In this document: positions 1 to 13,600 of the stretch, piece by piece | Numbering within the stretch: position 1 is the stretch's first letter | How the letters are laid out: each line of letters starts with the position of its first letter | From: Streptomyces sp. NL15-2K | Lineage (GTDB): Bacteria; Actinomycetota; Actinomycetes; Streptomycetales; Streptomycetaceae | Assembly (NCBI RefSeq): GCF_030551255.1 | Contig: NZ_CP130630.1 | Location: 10,167,001-10,231,000 of the forward strand | Direction: 5' to 3' | DNA length: 64,000 bases | Notes under the pieces: model-generated | Database searches by the model: none | Seen by the model: only the letters and a program-made list of their open reading frames with translations | Told to the model about the DNA's origin: nothing | Translations under genes and position numbers: made by a program

Positions 1-3000
1 CTGGAGGGCCCGGCCGTCACCGTCGACACCGCCTGCTCCTCGTCGCTGGTCGCGCTGCACCTCGCCGCCCAGGCCGTGCGGTCGGGCGAGTGCGACCTGG
101 CGCTCGCCGGCGGCGTGACGGTGATGGCGAGCCCCGGCACGTTCACCGGCTTCTCCCGGCAGCGCGGTCTTGCCGCCGACGGCCGCTGCAAGTCGTTCGC
201 GGCGGCGGCCGACGGCACCGGCTGGTCCGAGGGCGTCGGCCTGCTGCTGGTCGAGCGGCTCTCGGACGCGCGGCGCCTCGGCCACCCCGTCCTGGCCGTG
301 GTGCGGGGCAGCGCGGTGAACCAGGACGGGGCCTCCAACGGGCTCACCGCGCCCAACGGTCCGTCCCAGCAGCGGGTCATCCGGGCCGCGCTGGCGAACG
401 CCGGCCTGACGCCGGGCGAGGTGGACGTGGTCGAGGCGCACGGCACCGGCACCACCCTCGGCGACCCCATCGAGGCGCAGGCGCTCCTGGCCACCTACGG
501 CCAGGACCGTTCCGGAGAGCCGCTCTGGCTCGGGTCGGTCAAGTCCAACCTCGGCCACACCCAGGCCGCGGCCGGCGCGGCCGGGATCATCAAGATGGTC
601 CAGGCCATGCGGCACGGCGTCCTGCCCCAGACCCTCCACGTCGACGCGCCCACCCCCCAGGTGGACTGGGCCGCCGGAAACGTCGAACTGCTCACCTCGC
701 CCCAGCCCTGGGCGGCGGGGGAGCGACCGCGCCGGGCCGGGATCTCCTCGTTCGGGATCAGCGGCACCAACGCGCACGTCATCCTCGAGGAGCCGCCGAC
801 CACCGAGGTCACCCCGGGCCCGGCGGTGAACCGTACGGTGCCGCTGGTGATGTCCGCCAACGACGCGGCGGCGCTGGCCGAGCAGGTCGAGCGGATACGC
901 ACCGTGCTCCGCGACCGGCCGGACCTGAGCCCCGCGGCCGTCGGACACGCGCTGACCAGGCGAGTCACCCTGCCGCACCGCGCGGTACTGCTCAGCCCCG
1001 GCTCCGCGGAACCGGTCGCGACCGGCCGCGCCGCCGAAGGGCGGCTGGCGATGGTGTTCACCGGGCAGGGCGCCCAGCGCGTCGGCATGGGCCGCGAACT
1101 CTACGCGGCATTCCCGGCGTACGCGACGGCCTTCGACGAGGCGGCGGCCGCACTCGGCCTCCCGCTGCACGAGGCGCTGGACGACCCGTCCCGGCTGGAC
1201 CAGACCGGCTGGGCACAGCCCGCCATCTTCGCCGTCGAGGTCGCGCTGCTGGCCCTGCTGCGTAACTGGCGGGTCAAGCCGGACGTGGTGGCCGGTCACT
1301 CCGTCGGCGAGATCACCGCCGCCCACGCCGCCGGCGTCCTGAGCCTGGCGGACGCCGCCACCCTGGTCGCGGCCCGTGGTCGGCTCATGCAGGCCCTGCC
1401 CACAGGCGGCGCGATGCTCGCGGTCGGCGCCGCCGAGGCCGAGGTCCGCGCACTGCTGACCGCCGGGAACGACACCGGGGAAGAGCCCGCCGCCGACATC
1501 GCGGCGGTGAACGGGCCGAGCGCGGTCGTGGTGTCGGGAACCGAGGCGGACATCGACCGGGTCGCCGCGCTGGCCGCCGAGCGCGGCTGGAAGACGAACC
1601 GGCTGCGGACCAGCCACGCCTTCCACTCCCACCTGATGGAACCGATGCTCGCGCAGTACGCCGACGTCGCGCGGGGACTGACCTTCCGCGAACCCCGGCC
1701 GGCCGCGATCTCCACCGTCGAGCCCGGCGAACCGCTGCGCTGGACCGACCCGGAGTACTGGGTCGAGCAGGTCCGTCGGCCGGTCCGGTTCGCCGACGCG
1801 ATGGCGCTGCTGGACGCGGACCGGGTCCTCGAAATCGGCCCCGACGGCGTACTCACCACGCTCGTCCAGGACGCCCGGCCCGAACTCACCGCGGCGGCCA
1901 CCCTGCGCCGCGGCCGCGACGAGGTCGAGACCCTGCTCACGGCGCTGGCCCAGGTCCAGGTCGCCGGACAGGAAGTCGACTGGGCCGCGACCTTCGGCAC
2001 CGGTCCCGCACCCGTCCTCGACCTGCCCACCTACCCGTTCCAGCACCAGCGGCTCTGGATCGACCTGACCGACCCGGCAGGCGACCTCGCCGGCGCGGGC
2101 CTGCACGACGCCGAGCACGCCCTGCTGGGCGCCGCCGTCACGCTCCCGGACAGCGACGGCCTGCTCTTCACCGGGCGGCTGACCGCCGGATCACCGGCTT
2201 GGCTGGCCGACCACACGGTCTTCGGCACGGTGGTCGTCCCCGGCGCCGCTCTCGTCGACATCGCCCTGGCCGCGGGAACCCGATCAGGCGCCCCCGTCCT
2301 CGACGAACTGCTCCTCCAGGAACCGCTCGCACTGCCCGCCACCGGCGGGATCGCCCTGCGTGTCACGGTCGGCGCCCCCGACGAGGACGGACGCCGGGCC
2401 CTGGCCGTCTACGCGCAACCCGACGGCATCGAGGGCTGGACCACCCACGCCACCGGGTTCCTCGCCACCGACACCGGAACACCGCAGCCGCTCCCCGAGC
2501 CGCCGCCGGGCGGCGAAACGGTGCGGCTCGACGGCCTCTACGAGCGCCTGGCCGACGCGGGCCTGAGCTACGGCCCGACCTTCCAAGGCCTGGTCGGCGC
2601 CACACACCACGGCGACCAGGTGGTCGCCGAAGTACGGCTGGACGACATGGACCCCGACGGGTACGGCGTCCACCCGGCCCTCCTCGACGCGGCCCTGCAC
2701 GCGATCGGCGCGGCCGGACTCTTCGACGAGGCAACCCGGCTGCCGTTCGCGGTCACCGGGGCCCGACTGCACGCCGTGGGCGCCGGCACGATCCGCGTCC
2801 ACCTCACCCGGGTCGGCGACAGCGCGGTCCGCCTGGCCGCCCTGGACAGCTCCGGCACCCCCGTGCTCACCATCGACGAACTGGCCTTTCGCCCGGTCAC
2901 CGCGGAACAGATCAGCGCCGTCCCGGCGGGCCTCCGGCCGCTGTTCGGCCTGGACTGGATACGGCAGGACGTCACGCCCACCGAGGAGCCCCGCACCGCG

Positions 3001-4400
3001 ATCGCGCTCGGCGAGCCACTGCCGACCACGACCGCCGAGGTACTGGTAGTGGACGCGACCGCGCCGGGCCCCGCCCGGGACCGGACCGCCGCGCTGCTCA
3101 CCCTGCTCCAGACCTGGCTCGCCGACCCCGACTGGGCCGATTCCCGGCTGGTCGTACGCACATCCGGCGCCGCCGGCGACGAGGTCACCGACCCGGACGG
3201 GGCCGCGCTGTGGGGCCTCGCCCGAGTGGCCCAGTCCGAGCACCCCGACCGCATCCACCTCCTGGACGCACCCGAGGACACGGCGTTCCCGCTGCCGCAG
3301 GCGCTGGTCCGCGACGGCGTCGTACGGGCGCCGCGCCTCGTACGGCTCGAGGCCTCGCGGACGGCCGACCTCGGCGACGGAACCGTGGTCGTCACCGGCG
3401 CCACCGGGACGCTCGGCAGGCTCGTCGCCCGGCACGTGGTGCAGGCCCACGGCGTCCGGAGGCTGCTCCTGCTCTCCCGCTCCGGCGCGAGCCTCGACAT
3501 CGACGGCGCTGACGTGCGCGCGCTCGCGTGCGACCTGTCCGACGCCGACGCGGTCGCCGCCGCGCTGCGCGACGAGCCGGTCACCGCAGTGATCCACGCC
3601 GCTGGTGTCCTCGACGACGGCACCCTCGAAGCGCTGACCCCGGAGCGCCTGGACACGGTCTTCCGCGCCAAGGTCGACGCCGCCCGCAACCTCGCCGCCG
3701 CGACGCGGGACAAGCCCCTCAGCGCCTTCGTGCTCTACTCCTCGGCCTCGGGACTTCTCGGCAACGCCGGCCAGGCCAACTACGCCGCCGCCAACACCTT
3801 CCTCGATGCCTACGCCACCCACCTGCGCGCCCAGGGAATCCCGGCGACCTCGCTGGCCTGGGGCCTGTGGGACGCCGGCATGGGCAGCTCGCTCACCGAC
3901 GCCGACCGCACCCGGCTCGCCCGCACCGGCTTCGGCGCCCTCGCACCCGCCGACGGCCTCGCCGCCTTCGACGCCGCCCTCGCCGCCGACCGGCCGCTGG
4001 CGGTGCCGATCGCCCTCGACCTCGCCGCGCTGCGGGCCGCCGCGAGCGACGGCACGGTCCCCGAACTCCTGCGTGGCCTGGTCACCGTGGTACGCCGGGC
4101 CACCGACACCGCCCCCACCCAGGCGCTCGCGGCCCGGCTCGCCCCGCTGAGCGAGGCCGAACGCGAACGGACCCTGCTCGCTCTGGTCCGGGCCCGCACC
4201 GCCGCCATCCTCGGCTACGCCACCCCGACCGACGTCGAACCCACCCGCGGCTTCCTCGAACTCGGCTTCGACTCGCTGACCGCGGTGCAGCTGCGCAACC
4301 AGCTGCACGCCGAAATGGGGCTGCGCCTCCCGGCGACCCTGCTGTTCGACCACCCGTCGCCGACCGCGCTCGCCCGGCACCTCACCGAACTGCTCCGCCC
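1..4400 (+). other. PKS module 0 (partial KS)-AT(malonyl)-DH-KR(B)-ACP
   Basis: Approximate domain limits: KS 1-795 (lacking its N-terminal half), AT 1042-1990, DH 2098-2910, KR 2930-4060, ACP 4165-4390. All visible catalytic residues are present. Predicted product: an E-configured alkene from a malonyl unit, the first of six consecutive alkenes encoded here. Its codon use is uniformly G/C-ending. Confidence 0.93.
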
Positions 4401-4632
4401 CGACCGGGCGCCCGAGGTCAGCCCCGTCGACACCCTCTTCACCGAGATCGCCAACCTCGAAGCCCGGCTCAAGGCCGCCACCCTCGACGACGGGCACCAG
4501 ATCGCGATCAGACAGCGGCTGCGCACGCTCGCCGCCTGGGCCGCGCCCGAGGACGGCGCCGCCACCGACGACCTCCAGTCGGCGACAGCCGAAGAGATCT
4601 TCGACCTTCTCGACAACCTCGGCAACCAGTGA
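1..4632 (+). CDS. Type I modular PKS, C-terminal part (module 0: KS-AT-DH-KR-ACP)
   Basis: The gene is open at the left window edge, so its start and any upstream modules are missing; 1543 codons are present (numbered from base 1). It extends a polyketide by one malonyl unit and processes it to an alkene. The KS enters just before its active-site Cys (C12 in DTACSSSL) and keeps H147 (HGTGT) and H186 (KSNLGH). The AT has S434 (GHSVG) and the malonyl motif HAFH at 539-542. The DH has H738 ([10 protein letters not shown]) and D896. The KR has a [13 protein letters not shown] loop near 1132, an LDD (B-type) motif and Y1261. The ACP phosphopantetheine Ser is S1425 in GFDSL. No ER lies between DH and KR. 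The last ~115 residues look like a helical C-terminal docking segment ending in DLLDNLGNQ, expected to hand over to the next gene, which starts 28 nt downstream. Confidence 0.97.
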   Translation: MEGPAVTVDTACSSSLVALHLAAQAVRSGECDLALAGGVTVMASPGTFTGFSRQRGLAADGRCKSFAAAADGTGWSEGVGLLLVERLSDARRLGHPVLAVVRGSAVNQDGASNGLTAPNGPSQQRVIRAALANAGLTPGEVDVVEAHGTGTTLGDPIEAQALLATYGQDRSGEPLWLGSVKSNLGHTQAAAGAAGIIKMVQAMRHGVLPQTLHVDAPTPQVDWAAGNVELLTSPQPWAAGERPRRAGISSFGISGTNAHVILEEPPTTEVTPGPAVNRTVPLVMSANDAAALAEQVERIRTVLRDRPDLSPAAVGHALTRRVTLPHRAVLLSPGSAEPVATGRAAEGRLAMVFTGQGAQRVGMGRELYAAFPAYATAFDEAAAALGLPLHEALDDPSRLDQTGWAQPAIFAVEVALLALLRNWRVKPDVVAGHSVGEITAAHAAGVLSLADAATLVAARGRLMQALPTGGAMLAVGAAEAEVRALLTAGNDTGEEPAADIAAVNGPSAVVVSGTEADIDRVAALAAERGWKTNRLRTSHAFHSHLMEPMLAQYADVARGLTFREPRPAAISTVEPGEPLRWTDPEYWVEQVRRPVRFADAMALLDADRVLEIGPDGVLTTLVQDARPELTAAATLRRGRDEVETLLTALAQVQVAGQEVDWAATFGTGPAPVLDLPTYPFQHQRLWIDLTDPAGDLAGAGLHDAEHALLGAAVTLPDSDGLLFTGRLTAGSPAWLADHTVFGTVVVPGAALVDIALAAGTRSGAPVLDELLLQEPLALPATGGIALRVTVGAPDEDGRRALAVYAQPDGIEGWTTHATGFLATDTGTPQPLPEPPPGGETVRLDGLYERLADAGLSYGPTFQGLVGATHHGDQVVAEVRLDDMDPDGYGVHPALLDAALHAIGAAGLFDEATRLPFAVTGARLHAVGAGTIRVHLTRVGDSAVRLAALDSSGTPVLTIDELAFRPVTAEQISAVPAGLRPLFGLDWIRQDVTPTEEPRTAIALGEPLPTTTAEVLVVDATAPGPARDRTAALLTLLQTWLADPDWADSRLVVRTSGAAGDEVTDPDGAALWGLARVAQSEHPDRIHLLDAPEDTAFPLPQALVRDGVVRAPRLVRLEASRTADLGDGTVVVTGATGTLGRLVARHVVQAHGVRRLLLLSRSGASLDIDGADVRALACDLSDADAVAAALRDEPVTAVIHAAGVLDDGTLEALTPERLDTVFRAKVDAARNLAAATRDKPLSAFVLYSSASGLLGNAGQANYAAANTFLDAYATHLRAQGIPATSLAWGLWDAGMGSSLTDADRTRLARTGFGALAPADGLAAFDAALAADRPLAVPIALDLAALRAAASDGTVPELLRGLVTVVRRATDTAPTQALAARLAPLSEAERERTLLALVRARTAAILGYATPTDVEPTRGFLELGFDSLTAVQLRNQLHAEMGLRLPATLLFDHPSPTALARHLTELLRPDRAPEVSPVDTLFTEIANLEARLKAATLDDGHQIAIRQRLRTLAAWAAPEDGAATDDLQSATAEEIFDLLDNLGNQ

Positions 4633-4660
4633 GCCGGCCCAGATCCGAAGGCGGTTCTCC

Positions 4661-7600
4661 ATGACCTCCGCACACGAACCCGTCGGGACCGAGGAGAAGT
4701 ACCTCGCCTATCTCAAACGGGCGACCGCGGACCTGCGCGCCGCCCGCCGCCGGGCAGAGGAGTTGGAGCACCGCGGCAGCGAGCCCCTGGCGATCATCGC
4801 GATGAGCTGCCGCTACCCCGGCGGGGTCGACAGCCCAGAGGACCTGTGGCGCCTGGTCGCCTCCGGCTCCGACGCGATCGGCGCTCCTCCCACCGACCGC
4901 GGTTGGGACCTCGAGGGCCTCTACGACCACGAGTCCGGCGAAATCGACCCGCAGGCCCGCATCGAGGGTGGCTTTCTGCATGACGCCGAGGGCTTCGACC
5001 CGGCCCTGTTCGGGATCAGCCCGCGCGAGGCGCTGGCCATGGACCCGCAGCAGCGGCTGCTGCTGGAGACGACCTGGGAGACCTTCGAACGCGCCGGCCT
5101 CGACCCCACCGCGGTGCCGTTCCCCCGCACCGGCGTGTTCGCCGGCGTCATGTACCACGACTACGGCACACGCCCGCTGGACCTGCCCGACGGCGTCGCA
5201 GGCTACCTGGGCAACGGCAACTCCGGCAGCGTCGCCTCGGGGCGCATCGCGTACACGTTCGGCCTGGAGGGCCCGGCGATCACGGTCGACACCGCCTGCT
5301 CCTCGTCCCTGGTCGCCCTCCACCTGGCCGCCCAGGCCCTGCGCTCCGGCGAGTGCGACCTGGCGCTGGCCGGCGGTGTCACCGTCATGGCCACGCCGAC
5401 CACGTTCGTCGAGTTCAGCCGCCAGGGCGGCCTGGCCGCAGACGGGCGGTGCAAGTCGTTCGCGGACACGGCCGACGGCACCGGCTGGGGCGAAGGCGTC
5501 GGCATGCTCCTGTTGGAACGCCTCTCCGACGCCCAACGGCACGGCCACCCCATCCTCGCCGTCGTCCGCGGCATAGCGGTCAACCAGGACGGCGCCTCAA
5601 GCGGACTGACCGCTCCCAACGGCCCGTCACAACAGCGGGTGATCCGAGCGGCCCTGGCGTCGGCCGGTCTGTCCCCGGCCGATGTGGACGCGGTGGAGGC
5701 GCACGGGACGGGGACCCGCCTGGGTGATCCGATCGAGGCGCAGGCGTTGCTGGCGACGTACGGTCAGGGCCGGTCGGAGGACCGGCCGTTGTGGCTGGGG
5801 TCGGTGAAGTCGAACATCGGGCATGCTCAGGCGGCGGCGGGTGTGGCGGGGATCATCAAGATGGTGCAGGCGATGCGGCATGGGGTGTTGCCGCGGACGT
5901 TGCATGTGGATGCGCCGTCGTCGCAGGTGGATTGGTCGGCGGGTGCGGTGGAGTTGTTGACGCGGGCGCGGTCGTGGCCGGAGGTGGGTCGGCCGCGGCG
6001 GGCGGCGGTGTCGTCGTTCGGGATCAGTGGGACGAACGCGCATGTGATCGTGGAGGAGGCTCCGGCTGCCGCGGAGGTCTCCGGTGAGCCGGTGGTGGTG
6101 TTGCCGGTGGTGCCGTTGGTGGTGAGTGCGCGTTGCGAGGGGTCGTTGGAGGCGCAGATTCAGCGGGTGCGTGGGGTGGAGGCGGCGCGGCTGGATGTGG
6201 GTGCGGCGTTGACGTCGCGGGCGGTGCTGGAGCGGCGGGCGGTGCTGCTGGGCGGCACCGTGATCCAGGGGGTGTCGGTTGAGGGGCGGCTGGCGGTGGT
6301 GTTCACCGGTCAGGGGTCGCAGCGGGTGGGGATGGGCCGGGAGTTGTATGAGACGTTCCCGGTGTTCGCGGCGGTGTTCGACGAGGTGTGTGCGGTTCTG
6401 GATCTTCCGCTGTTTGAGTTGGACGCGGCCTCCTTGGACCAGACCGGGTGGGCGCAGCCGGCGATCTTCGCGGTGGAGGTGGCGTTGCTGGCGTTGGTGC
6501 GGTCGTGGGGTGTGGAGCCGGATGTCGTCGCGGGCCACTCGATCGGCGAGATCACGGCTGCCTACGCGGCTGGGGTTCTGAGCCTTGCGGATGCGGTGGC
6601 GCTGGTCGTGGCCCGGGGCCGCCTGATGCAGGCGTTGCCGGCGGGCGGGGCGATGCTGGCGGTCGGCGCCTGCGAGGAGGAGGTGCGGGAGGCGTTTCCG
6701 GGCATCGACGTGGCGGCGGTGAACGGCCCGGCTGCGGTGGTGGTGTCGGGGCTTGAGGCGGACGTGGAGCGGGTCGCCGCCTTGGCGGGTGCGCGGGGCT
6801 GGAAGACGAACCGGCTGCGGACCAGCCACGCCTTCCACTCCCGGTTGATGGAGCCGATGCTCGCGGAGTTCCGGGCCGTGGTGGAGAGGTTGAGTTTCGC
6901 CGAGCCGTCGATTGCGGCGGTCTCCACGGTGACCGGGCGGCCGGTTGAGGCCGGCCAGTGGTCGGACCCGGGCTACTGGGTCGACCAGGTCCGCCAACCG
7001 GTCCGTTTCGCCGACGCGGCGATGTCCTTGGACGCGGACCGGGTGCTGGAGTTGGGGCCGGAGGGTGTGCTGGCCGCGTTGGCGGGTGCGGTGTGCCCGG
7101 ACGCGGTGGCGGTGGCGGGATTGCGCCGCGACCGGGAGGAGTGCGCGGCGCTGCTCACCGCCCTGGGCGAACTGTTTGTCCGGGGCCAGCGTGTGGACTG
7201 GGCGGTGGTGTTCGAGGGCACCGGTGCCCGCCCGGTCGACCTGCCCACGTATCCCTTCTCCCACCAGCACTACTGGCTCGACACCGCCACCGACACCGGC
7301 GACGTCACCGCAGCGGGACTGCATGCGTCCGACCACCCGCTGCTCGGCGCCGCGATGGTGCTGGCCGACGGCGACGGCACCCTGCTCACAGGCCGGCTGT
7401 CCGCGGGCGCGCCCGGCTGGCTCGCCGACCACCGGGTCTTCGACACCGTGCTCGTCCCCGGAACCGCGCTGCTCGACCTCGTGCTGGCCGCCGGGCGCCG
7501 CGTGGGCGCGGACGGTGTCGAGGAGTTGATCCTCCGCGAGCCGCTGGTGATCCCGCCCCAGGGCGGCGTCCGGTTGCAGGTGCGGGTCGGACCGGCGGAC

Positions 7601-10600
7601 GACGCGGACCGCCGCGCGGTCACCGTCTACGCCCAGCCCGAGGACGGCGACAGCGACGCCTGGACCACCCATGCCGAGGGCATGCTCGCCCCGGCCATGG
7701 AGACCGACCCAGACCTGAGCCTGGTCGCCTGGCCCCCGAGCGATGCCGAAGAGATCGCGATCGACGGTCTGTACGACGCGCTCGCTGACGCCGGCTTGTC
7801 CTACGGACCGGCGTTCCGGGGACTGCGACGAGCCTGGCGGGCCGGTGACACGGTGTTCGCCGAGGTCTCCGTCGACCAGACAACCGACGGATTCTGCGTG
7901 CATCCGGCGCTCTTCGACGCGGCACTGCACGGGATCGGCGCTGGGGACCTGCTTCCGGGCGGGGAGGTACGGCTGCCGTTCTCCTTCTCCGGCGCACGGG
8001 TCACCGGCGTCGGCGCCGGGGAGCTGCGCATACGCCTCTCCCGGGGCGAAAGCGCCGACTCGGTGCGCCTGCTCCTCGCGGACGGAGCCGGGTTCCCGGT
8101 CGCCGAGGTGGACACGCTCCAGCTGCGTCCGGTGCCGGCCGCCCAGCTGTCGGAGGGCGTGGCGGACCGCCTGCTGTTCGGCGTGGAGTGGGTGCCGGAG
8201 GCGGGCCTGTCGGTCGCTGAGGTGCCGGTCGTGATCGCGCTGGGTGATCCCTTGCCGGATACGGCTGTTCCGGTGCTGGCGGTGGATGCCACGGCGCCGG
8301 GTGCCGCGCGGGATCGGGCGGCTGTTCTGCTGAGGCTGGTGCAGGAGTGGCTGGCGGATGCGGCGTGGGTTGGTTCGCGGTTGGTGGTGCGGACGTTCGG
8401 GGCGGTGGGGGAGGAGGTCTCCGATCCGGACGGTGCCGCTTTGTGGGGTTTGGTGCGGTCGGCGCAGGCGGAGCATCCGGACCGGTTCTGTCTGCTGGAC
8501 GGTCCCGAGGACGGGTTCTGCCCGGTTGCGCAGGCGGTGGTGCGTGCGGGTGTTGTGCGGGTGCCGCGGCTGGTGCGGGTGCGCGCGTCGTCGGGACAGG
8601 TGGATCTGGGCGACGGTGTGGTGGTGGTCACGGGTGCGAATGGGACGTTGGGGCGGTTGCTTGCCCGGCATGTGGTGGAGGAGTACGGGGTCCGTGAGCT
8701 GCTGTTGCTGTCCCGGTCCGGTGGTGGGGTGGTGGAGTTGGAGGGGGCGGTGGTGCGTTCGGTGGCGTGCGATGTCTCCGATGGCGCCGCCGTCACCGAG
8801 GTCCTGCGTGATGAACCGGTCACGGCGGTCATCCATGCCGCTGGTGTTCTCGATGACGGCACGCTGGAGTCGCTGACTCCGGAGCGCCTGGACACGGTCT
8901 TCCGGGCCAAGGTCGACGCCGCCCGCAACCTCATCGAGGCAACGCGGGGCAAGCGGCTCAGTGCGTTGGTGCTGTATTCGTCGGCGGCGGGGTTGTTCGG
9001 GAATGCCGGGCAGGGCAATTACGCCGCTGCGAACGCGTTCCTGGATGCGTATGCGGTGTGGTTGCGGGAGGAGGGCGTTCCTGCGACTTCGCTGGCTTGG
9101 GGGTTGTGGGACGCGGGCATGGGGAATGCGCTCACCGATGCCGACCGGGAGCGGATGCGGCGTGGCGGTGTCCTGCCGCTCACCGCTGAGCAGGGGCTCG
9201 CCGCCTTCGACGCCGCGCTCGGCGCCGGCCGGCCGCACGTCGCACCGCTGGCCCTCGACCTGGCCGCGCTCCGCGAAGCAACCGGCGCACCGGCACTGCT
9301 GCGCGGCCTGGTTCGCGCCCCCGCCCGCTCGACCGCCGACACCGCGCTCGGTCGACGGCTGGCCGACCTGCCCGCCGAACAGCGCGACGCGGCTGTGCTC
9401 GGACTGGTCCGCGCCCAGGTGGCGGACGTGCTCGGCTACGGCCGGGCCGAGGATGTCGAGCCCGAACGGGCCTTCAGCGACCTGGGCTTCGACTCGCTCA
9501 GCGCGGTGGAGCTGCGCAACCGGCTGGCGACGGTCACCGGACTGCGGCTGACCTCCACGCTGGTCTTCGACTACCCGAACGCCCTGGTGCTGGCCGGCCA
9601 GATCGGCGCCGAACTGGCCGGCGCGGCTCCCGCGACAGCCGCGCCGATGCTCACCGCCCGCGCCGACGAGCCGATCGCGATCGTCGGTATGGCGTGTCGT
9701 TATCCGGGTGGTGTCAGCAGTCCGGATGAGTTGTGGGAGTTGGTGGCGGGTGGCCGGGACGGTGTCGGGTTCTTCCCGGAGGACCGCGGCTGGGATGTGG
9801 AGAGCCTGTATCACCCTGACCCGGATCATCCTGGTACGTCGTATGCCCGGGAGGGTGGGTTCCTGTATGGCGCCGGGGATTTCGATCCGGCGGTGTTCGG
9901 GATCTCGCCGCGTGAGGCGCTGGCGATGGACCCGCAGCACCGGCTACTACTGGAGTCCTCCTGGGAGGCCTTCGAACGTGCCGGCGTAGACCCCCGGACC
10001 CTGCGCGGATCCCGGACAGGCGTGTTCGTCGGCATCATGTACGGCGACTACGCGACTGTCCTGGAGCAGGCCGAGGCGCAGGTCGAGGGCTTCATGGGTA
10101 CGGGCGGGAGCATTGCGTCGGGGCGGGTGTCGTACTCGTTCGGGCTGGAGGGTCCGGCGGTGACGGTGGATACGGCGTGTTCGTCGTCGTTGGTGGCGTT
10201 GCATCTGGCGGTGCAGGCGATACGCAGTGGGGAGTGTGAGGCGGCGCTGGCCGGTGGTGTGACCGTGATGGCCACTCCGAATACCTTCATCGGGTTCTCG
10301 CGGCAGCGGGGGCTGGCGGCGGATGGGCGGTGCAAGTCGTTCGCCGAGGGCGCCGACGGCACCGGCTGGGCCGAGGGCGTCGGCATGCTGCTGGTGGAGC
10401 GGCTGTCGGATGCGCGGCGGCTCGGGCATCCGGTGTTGGGGGTGGTGCGGGGCTCGGCGGTGAATCAGGACGGGGCTTCCAACGGGCTGACCGCGCCGAA
10501 CGGTCCCTCCCAGCAGCGGGTGATCAGGGCCGCGCTCGCCAGCGCCGACCTGACCCCCCAGGACGTCGACGCGGTGGAGGCGCACGGGACCGGGACGCGG

Positions 10601-13600
10601 CTGGGTGATCCGATCGAGGCGCAGGCGTTGCTGGCCACCTACGGGCAGCGCCGGAGCGAGCCGCTCTGGCTGGGGTCGATCAAGTCGAACATCGGACACG
10701 CCCAGGCCGCGGCCGGGGTGGCGGGGATCATCAAGATGGTCCAGGCGATGCGGCACGGGCTTCTGCCCCGTACCCTGCACGCGGACGCTCCGACCTCGCA
10801 GGTGGACTGGTCGGCCGGTGCGGTTGAACTGCTCACCGAGGCCCGGCCGTGGCCGGAGGCGGGTCGGCCGCGGCGGGCGGCGGTGTCGTCGTTCGGGATC
10901 AGCGGCACCAACGCCCACGTCATCCTCGAAGCCGTACCGGTCACCGCACAGGAGGAAGTACCGCCCCCGGCGCTGCCTGCCGTACCGGTGGTGCTCTCGG
11001 CCGCGACCGAGCGGGCCCTCGTCGGGCAGGCCCAGCGACTCCGCGAATACCTGATGGCCCATTCGGACGCCTCGGTGGCCGATGTCGCCTGGTCGCTCGC
11101 CCACCGGACGCCGTTGTCCCGGCGCGCGGCGGTGCTGGCCGCCGATCGCGACCAACTGCTCACCGCGCTCGCTGCTCCCCTCCCGGCGGCAGAGGTTCGG
11201 CCCGGATCGCTGGCGGTGGTGTTCACCGGTCAGGGGTCGCAGCGGGTAGGGATGGGCCGGGAGTTGTATGAGACGTTCCCGGTGTTCGCGGCGGCTTTCG
11301 ACGAGGTGTGTGCGGTTCTGGATCTTCCGCTGCACGGGCTGGACGCGGTGTCGCTGGACGAGACCGGGTGGGCGCAGCCTGCGATCTTCGCGGTGGAAGT
11401 GGCGTTGCTGGCGTTGGTGCGGTCCTGGGGTGTGAGTCCGGATGTGGTGGCGGGGCATTCGGTCGGGGAGGTTACGGCGGCGTATGCGGCGGGTGTGCTG
11501 TCGTTGCGGGATGCGGCGGAGCTGGTTGCCGCGCGGGGGCGGTTGATGCAGGCGTTGCCGGCGGGTGGGGCGATGTTGGCGGTCGGGGCCTCCGAGGCGG
11601 AGGTGCGGGATGTGTTCGCGGACGTCGACGTGGCGGCGGTGAACGGCCCGGCTGCGGTGGTGGTGTCGGGGCTTGAGGGGGATGTGGAGCGGGTCGCTGC
11701 GTTGGCGGGTGAACGGGGCTGGAAGACGACCCGGCTGCGCACCAGTCACGCCTTCCACTCCCGGTTGATGGAGCCGATGCTCGCCGAATTCGCCGAGATC
11801 GTCCGTGGCGTCGGCTTCACCAAGCCGACGATCCCGGCGATCTCTACGGTGACCGGCGCGGCCGTGCCCCCCGGGCAGTGGACCGACCCGGACTACTGGG
11901 TGCGGCAGGTCCGCGAGCCGGTCCGGTTCGCCGACGCCGCTCAAGCCCTGAACACCGCCGCCGTGCTCGAACTGGGCCCGGACACCGTCCTCACCACTCT
12001 TATCCAGGACGCTAACCCCGACGTTACGGCGGTGGCCGCCCTGCGCCGGGATCGGCACGAGGCCACCACCCTGCTCACCGCACTCGCCGAACTGCACTCG
12101 ACCAGCCTCACGATCGACTGGACAGCGGTCCTCGGCGGCGGTGCACGCCTCGACCTGCCGAGCTATGCCTTCGACCACCACAACTTCTGGCCTCGCCGCC
12201 GGACCTCGCACGTCACCGACGCCGCCGGCCTCGGCCTGACCGAGACTGATCACCCGCTGCTCGGCGCGGCGATCGCGCTCCCGGACGCGGCCGGGAGTGT
12301 GCTCACCGGCCGGCTGTCGGTCGCCACCCATCCCTGGCTGGCCGACCACACGATCTTCGGCAGCACGGTCGTCCCCGGCACCGCCCTGGTCGAGATGGCA
12401 CTCGCCGCCGGCACCCGGATCGGGGCACCGGTCCTGGACGAACTGCTGCTCCGAACACCGCTGACGCTGTCGACGCCCGGCGGCGCGCAGATCCGGACCA
12501 CGCTGAGCCCACCGGACGGCGACGGACGCCACCAGGTCGCCATCCACGCCCGGCCCGACGACGAAGCCCCCTGGACGCTGCACGCGACCGGCTCTCTCTC
12601 CCCGGAGGACGCCGCTGCCGTCGCCGAGGACGCCGACTTGGTGGTGTGGCCGCCGGTGGGTGTGGAGGAGGTTGGTCTGGATGGGGTGTATGAGGGGTTG
12701 GCGGATGCGGGTTTGTCGTATGGGCCGGCGTTTCGGGGGCTGCGGCGTGTTTGGCGGGCTGGCGGGGTGGTGTTCGCCGAGGTGGCGGTCGCTGAGTCGG
12801 TTGAGGGTTTTGGTGTGCATCCGGCGTTGTTTGATGCCGCGTTGCATGCGTTGGGTGTGGGTGGTTTGTTGTCGGCGGTTGGTGGTGTGCGATTGCCATT
12901 CGTGTTTTCGGGTGTGCGGGTGCTGGGTTCGGCGACCGGCGTGTTGCGGGTTCGGCTGACCGCTGGGAAATCAGCCGATTCGGTGCGGTTGTTGCTCGCT
13001 GATGAGGGGGGGTTGCCGGTTGCCGAGGTGGATGGGCTGGTTTTGCGTGGGGTGTCGGCCGGGCAGTTGGGGGCGGGCCTCGCCGATCGGCTGCTGTATG
13101 AGGTGGAGTGGGTGGCGCGGGGGGTGACGGCCTCGGCGGAGGTGCCGGTCGTGATCGCGCTGGGTGATCCCTTGCCGGATACGGCTGTTCCGGTGCTGGT
13201 GGTGGATGCCACGGCGGCGGGTGGCGCGCGGGGTCGGGCGGCTGCTCTGCTGACGCTGGTGCAGGAGTGGTTGGCGGATGCGGCGTGGGTTGGTTCGCGG
13301 TTGGTGGTGCGGACGTTCGGGGCGGCCGGTGAGGAGATCACCGATCCTGACGGTGCCGCTTTGTGGGGTTTGGTGCGGTCGGCGCAGGCGGAGCATCCGG
13401 AGCGGATTCATCTCCTGGACGCGGTCGAGGAGTTGGTTCTTCCGTTGCCGCAGGCGGTGGTGCGTGACGGTGTCGTGCGGGTGCCGCGTCTGGTGCGGGT
13501 TCAGGTGCCGTCGGCCCGGGTGGATCTGGGTGATGGTGTCGTGGTGGTCACTGGTGCGACGGGCGTGCTGGGGCGGCTGGTTGCCCAGCATGTGGTGCGG

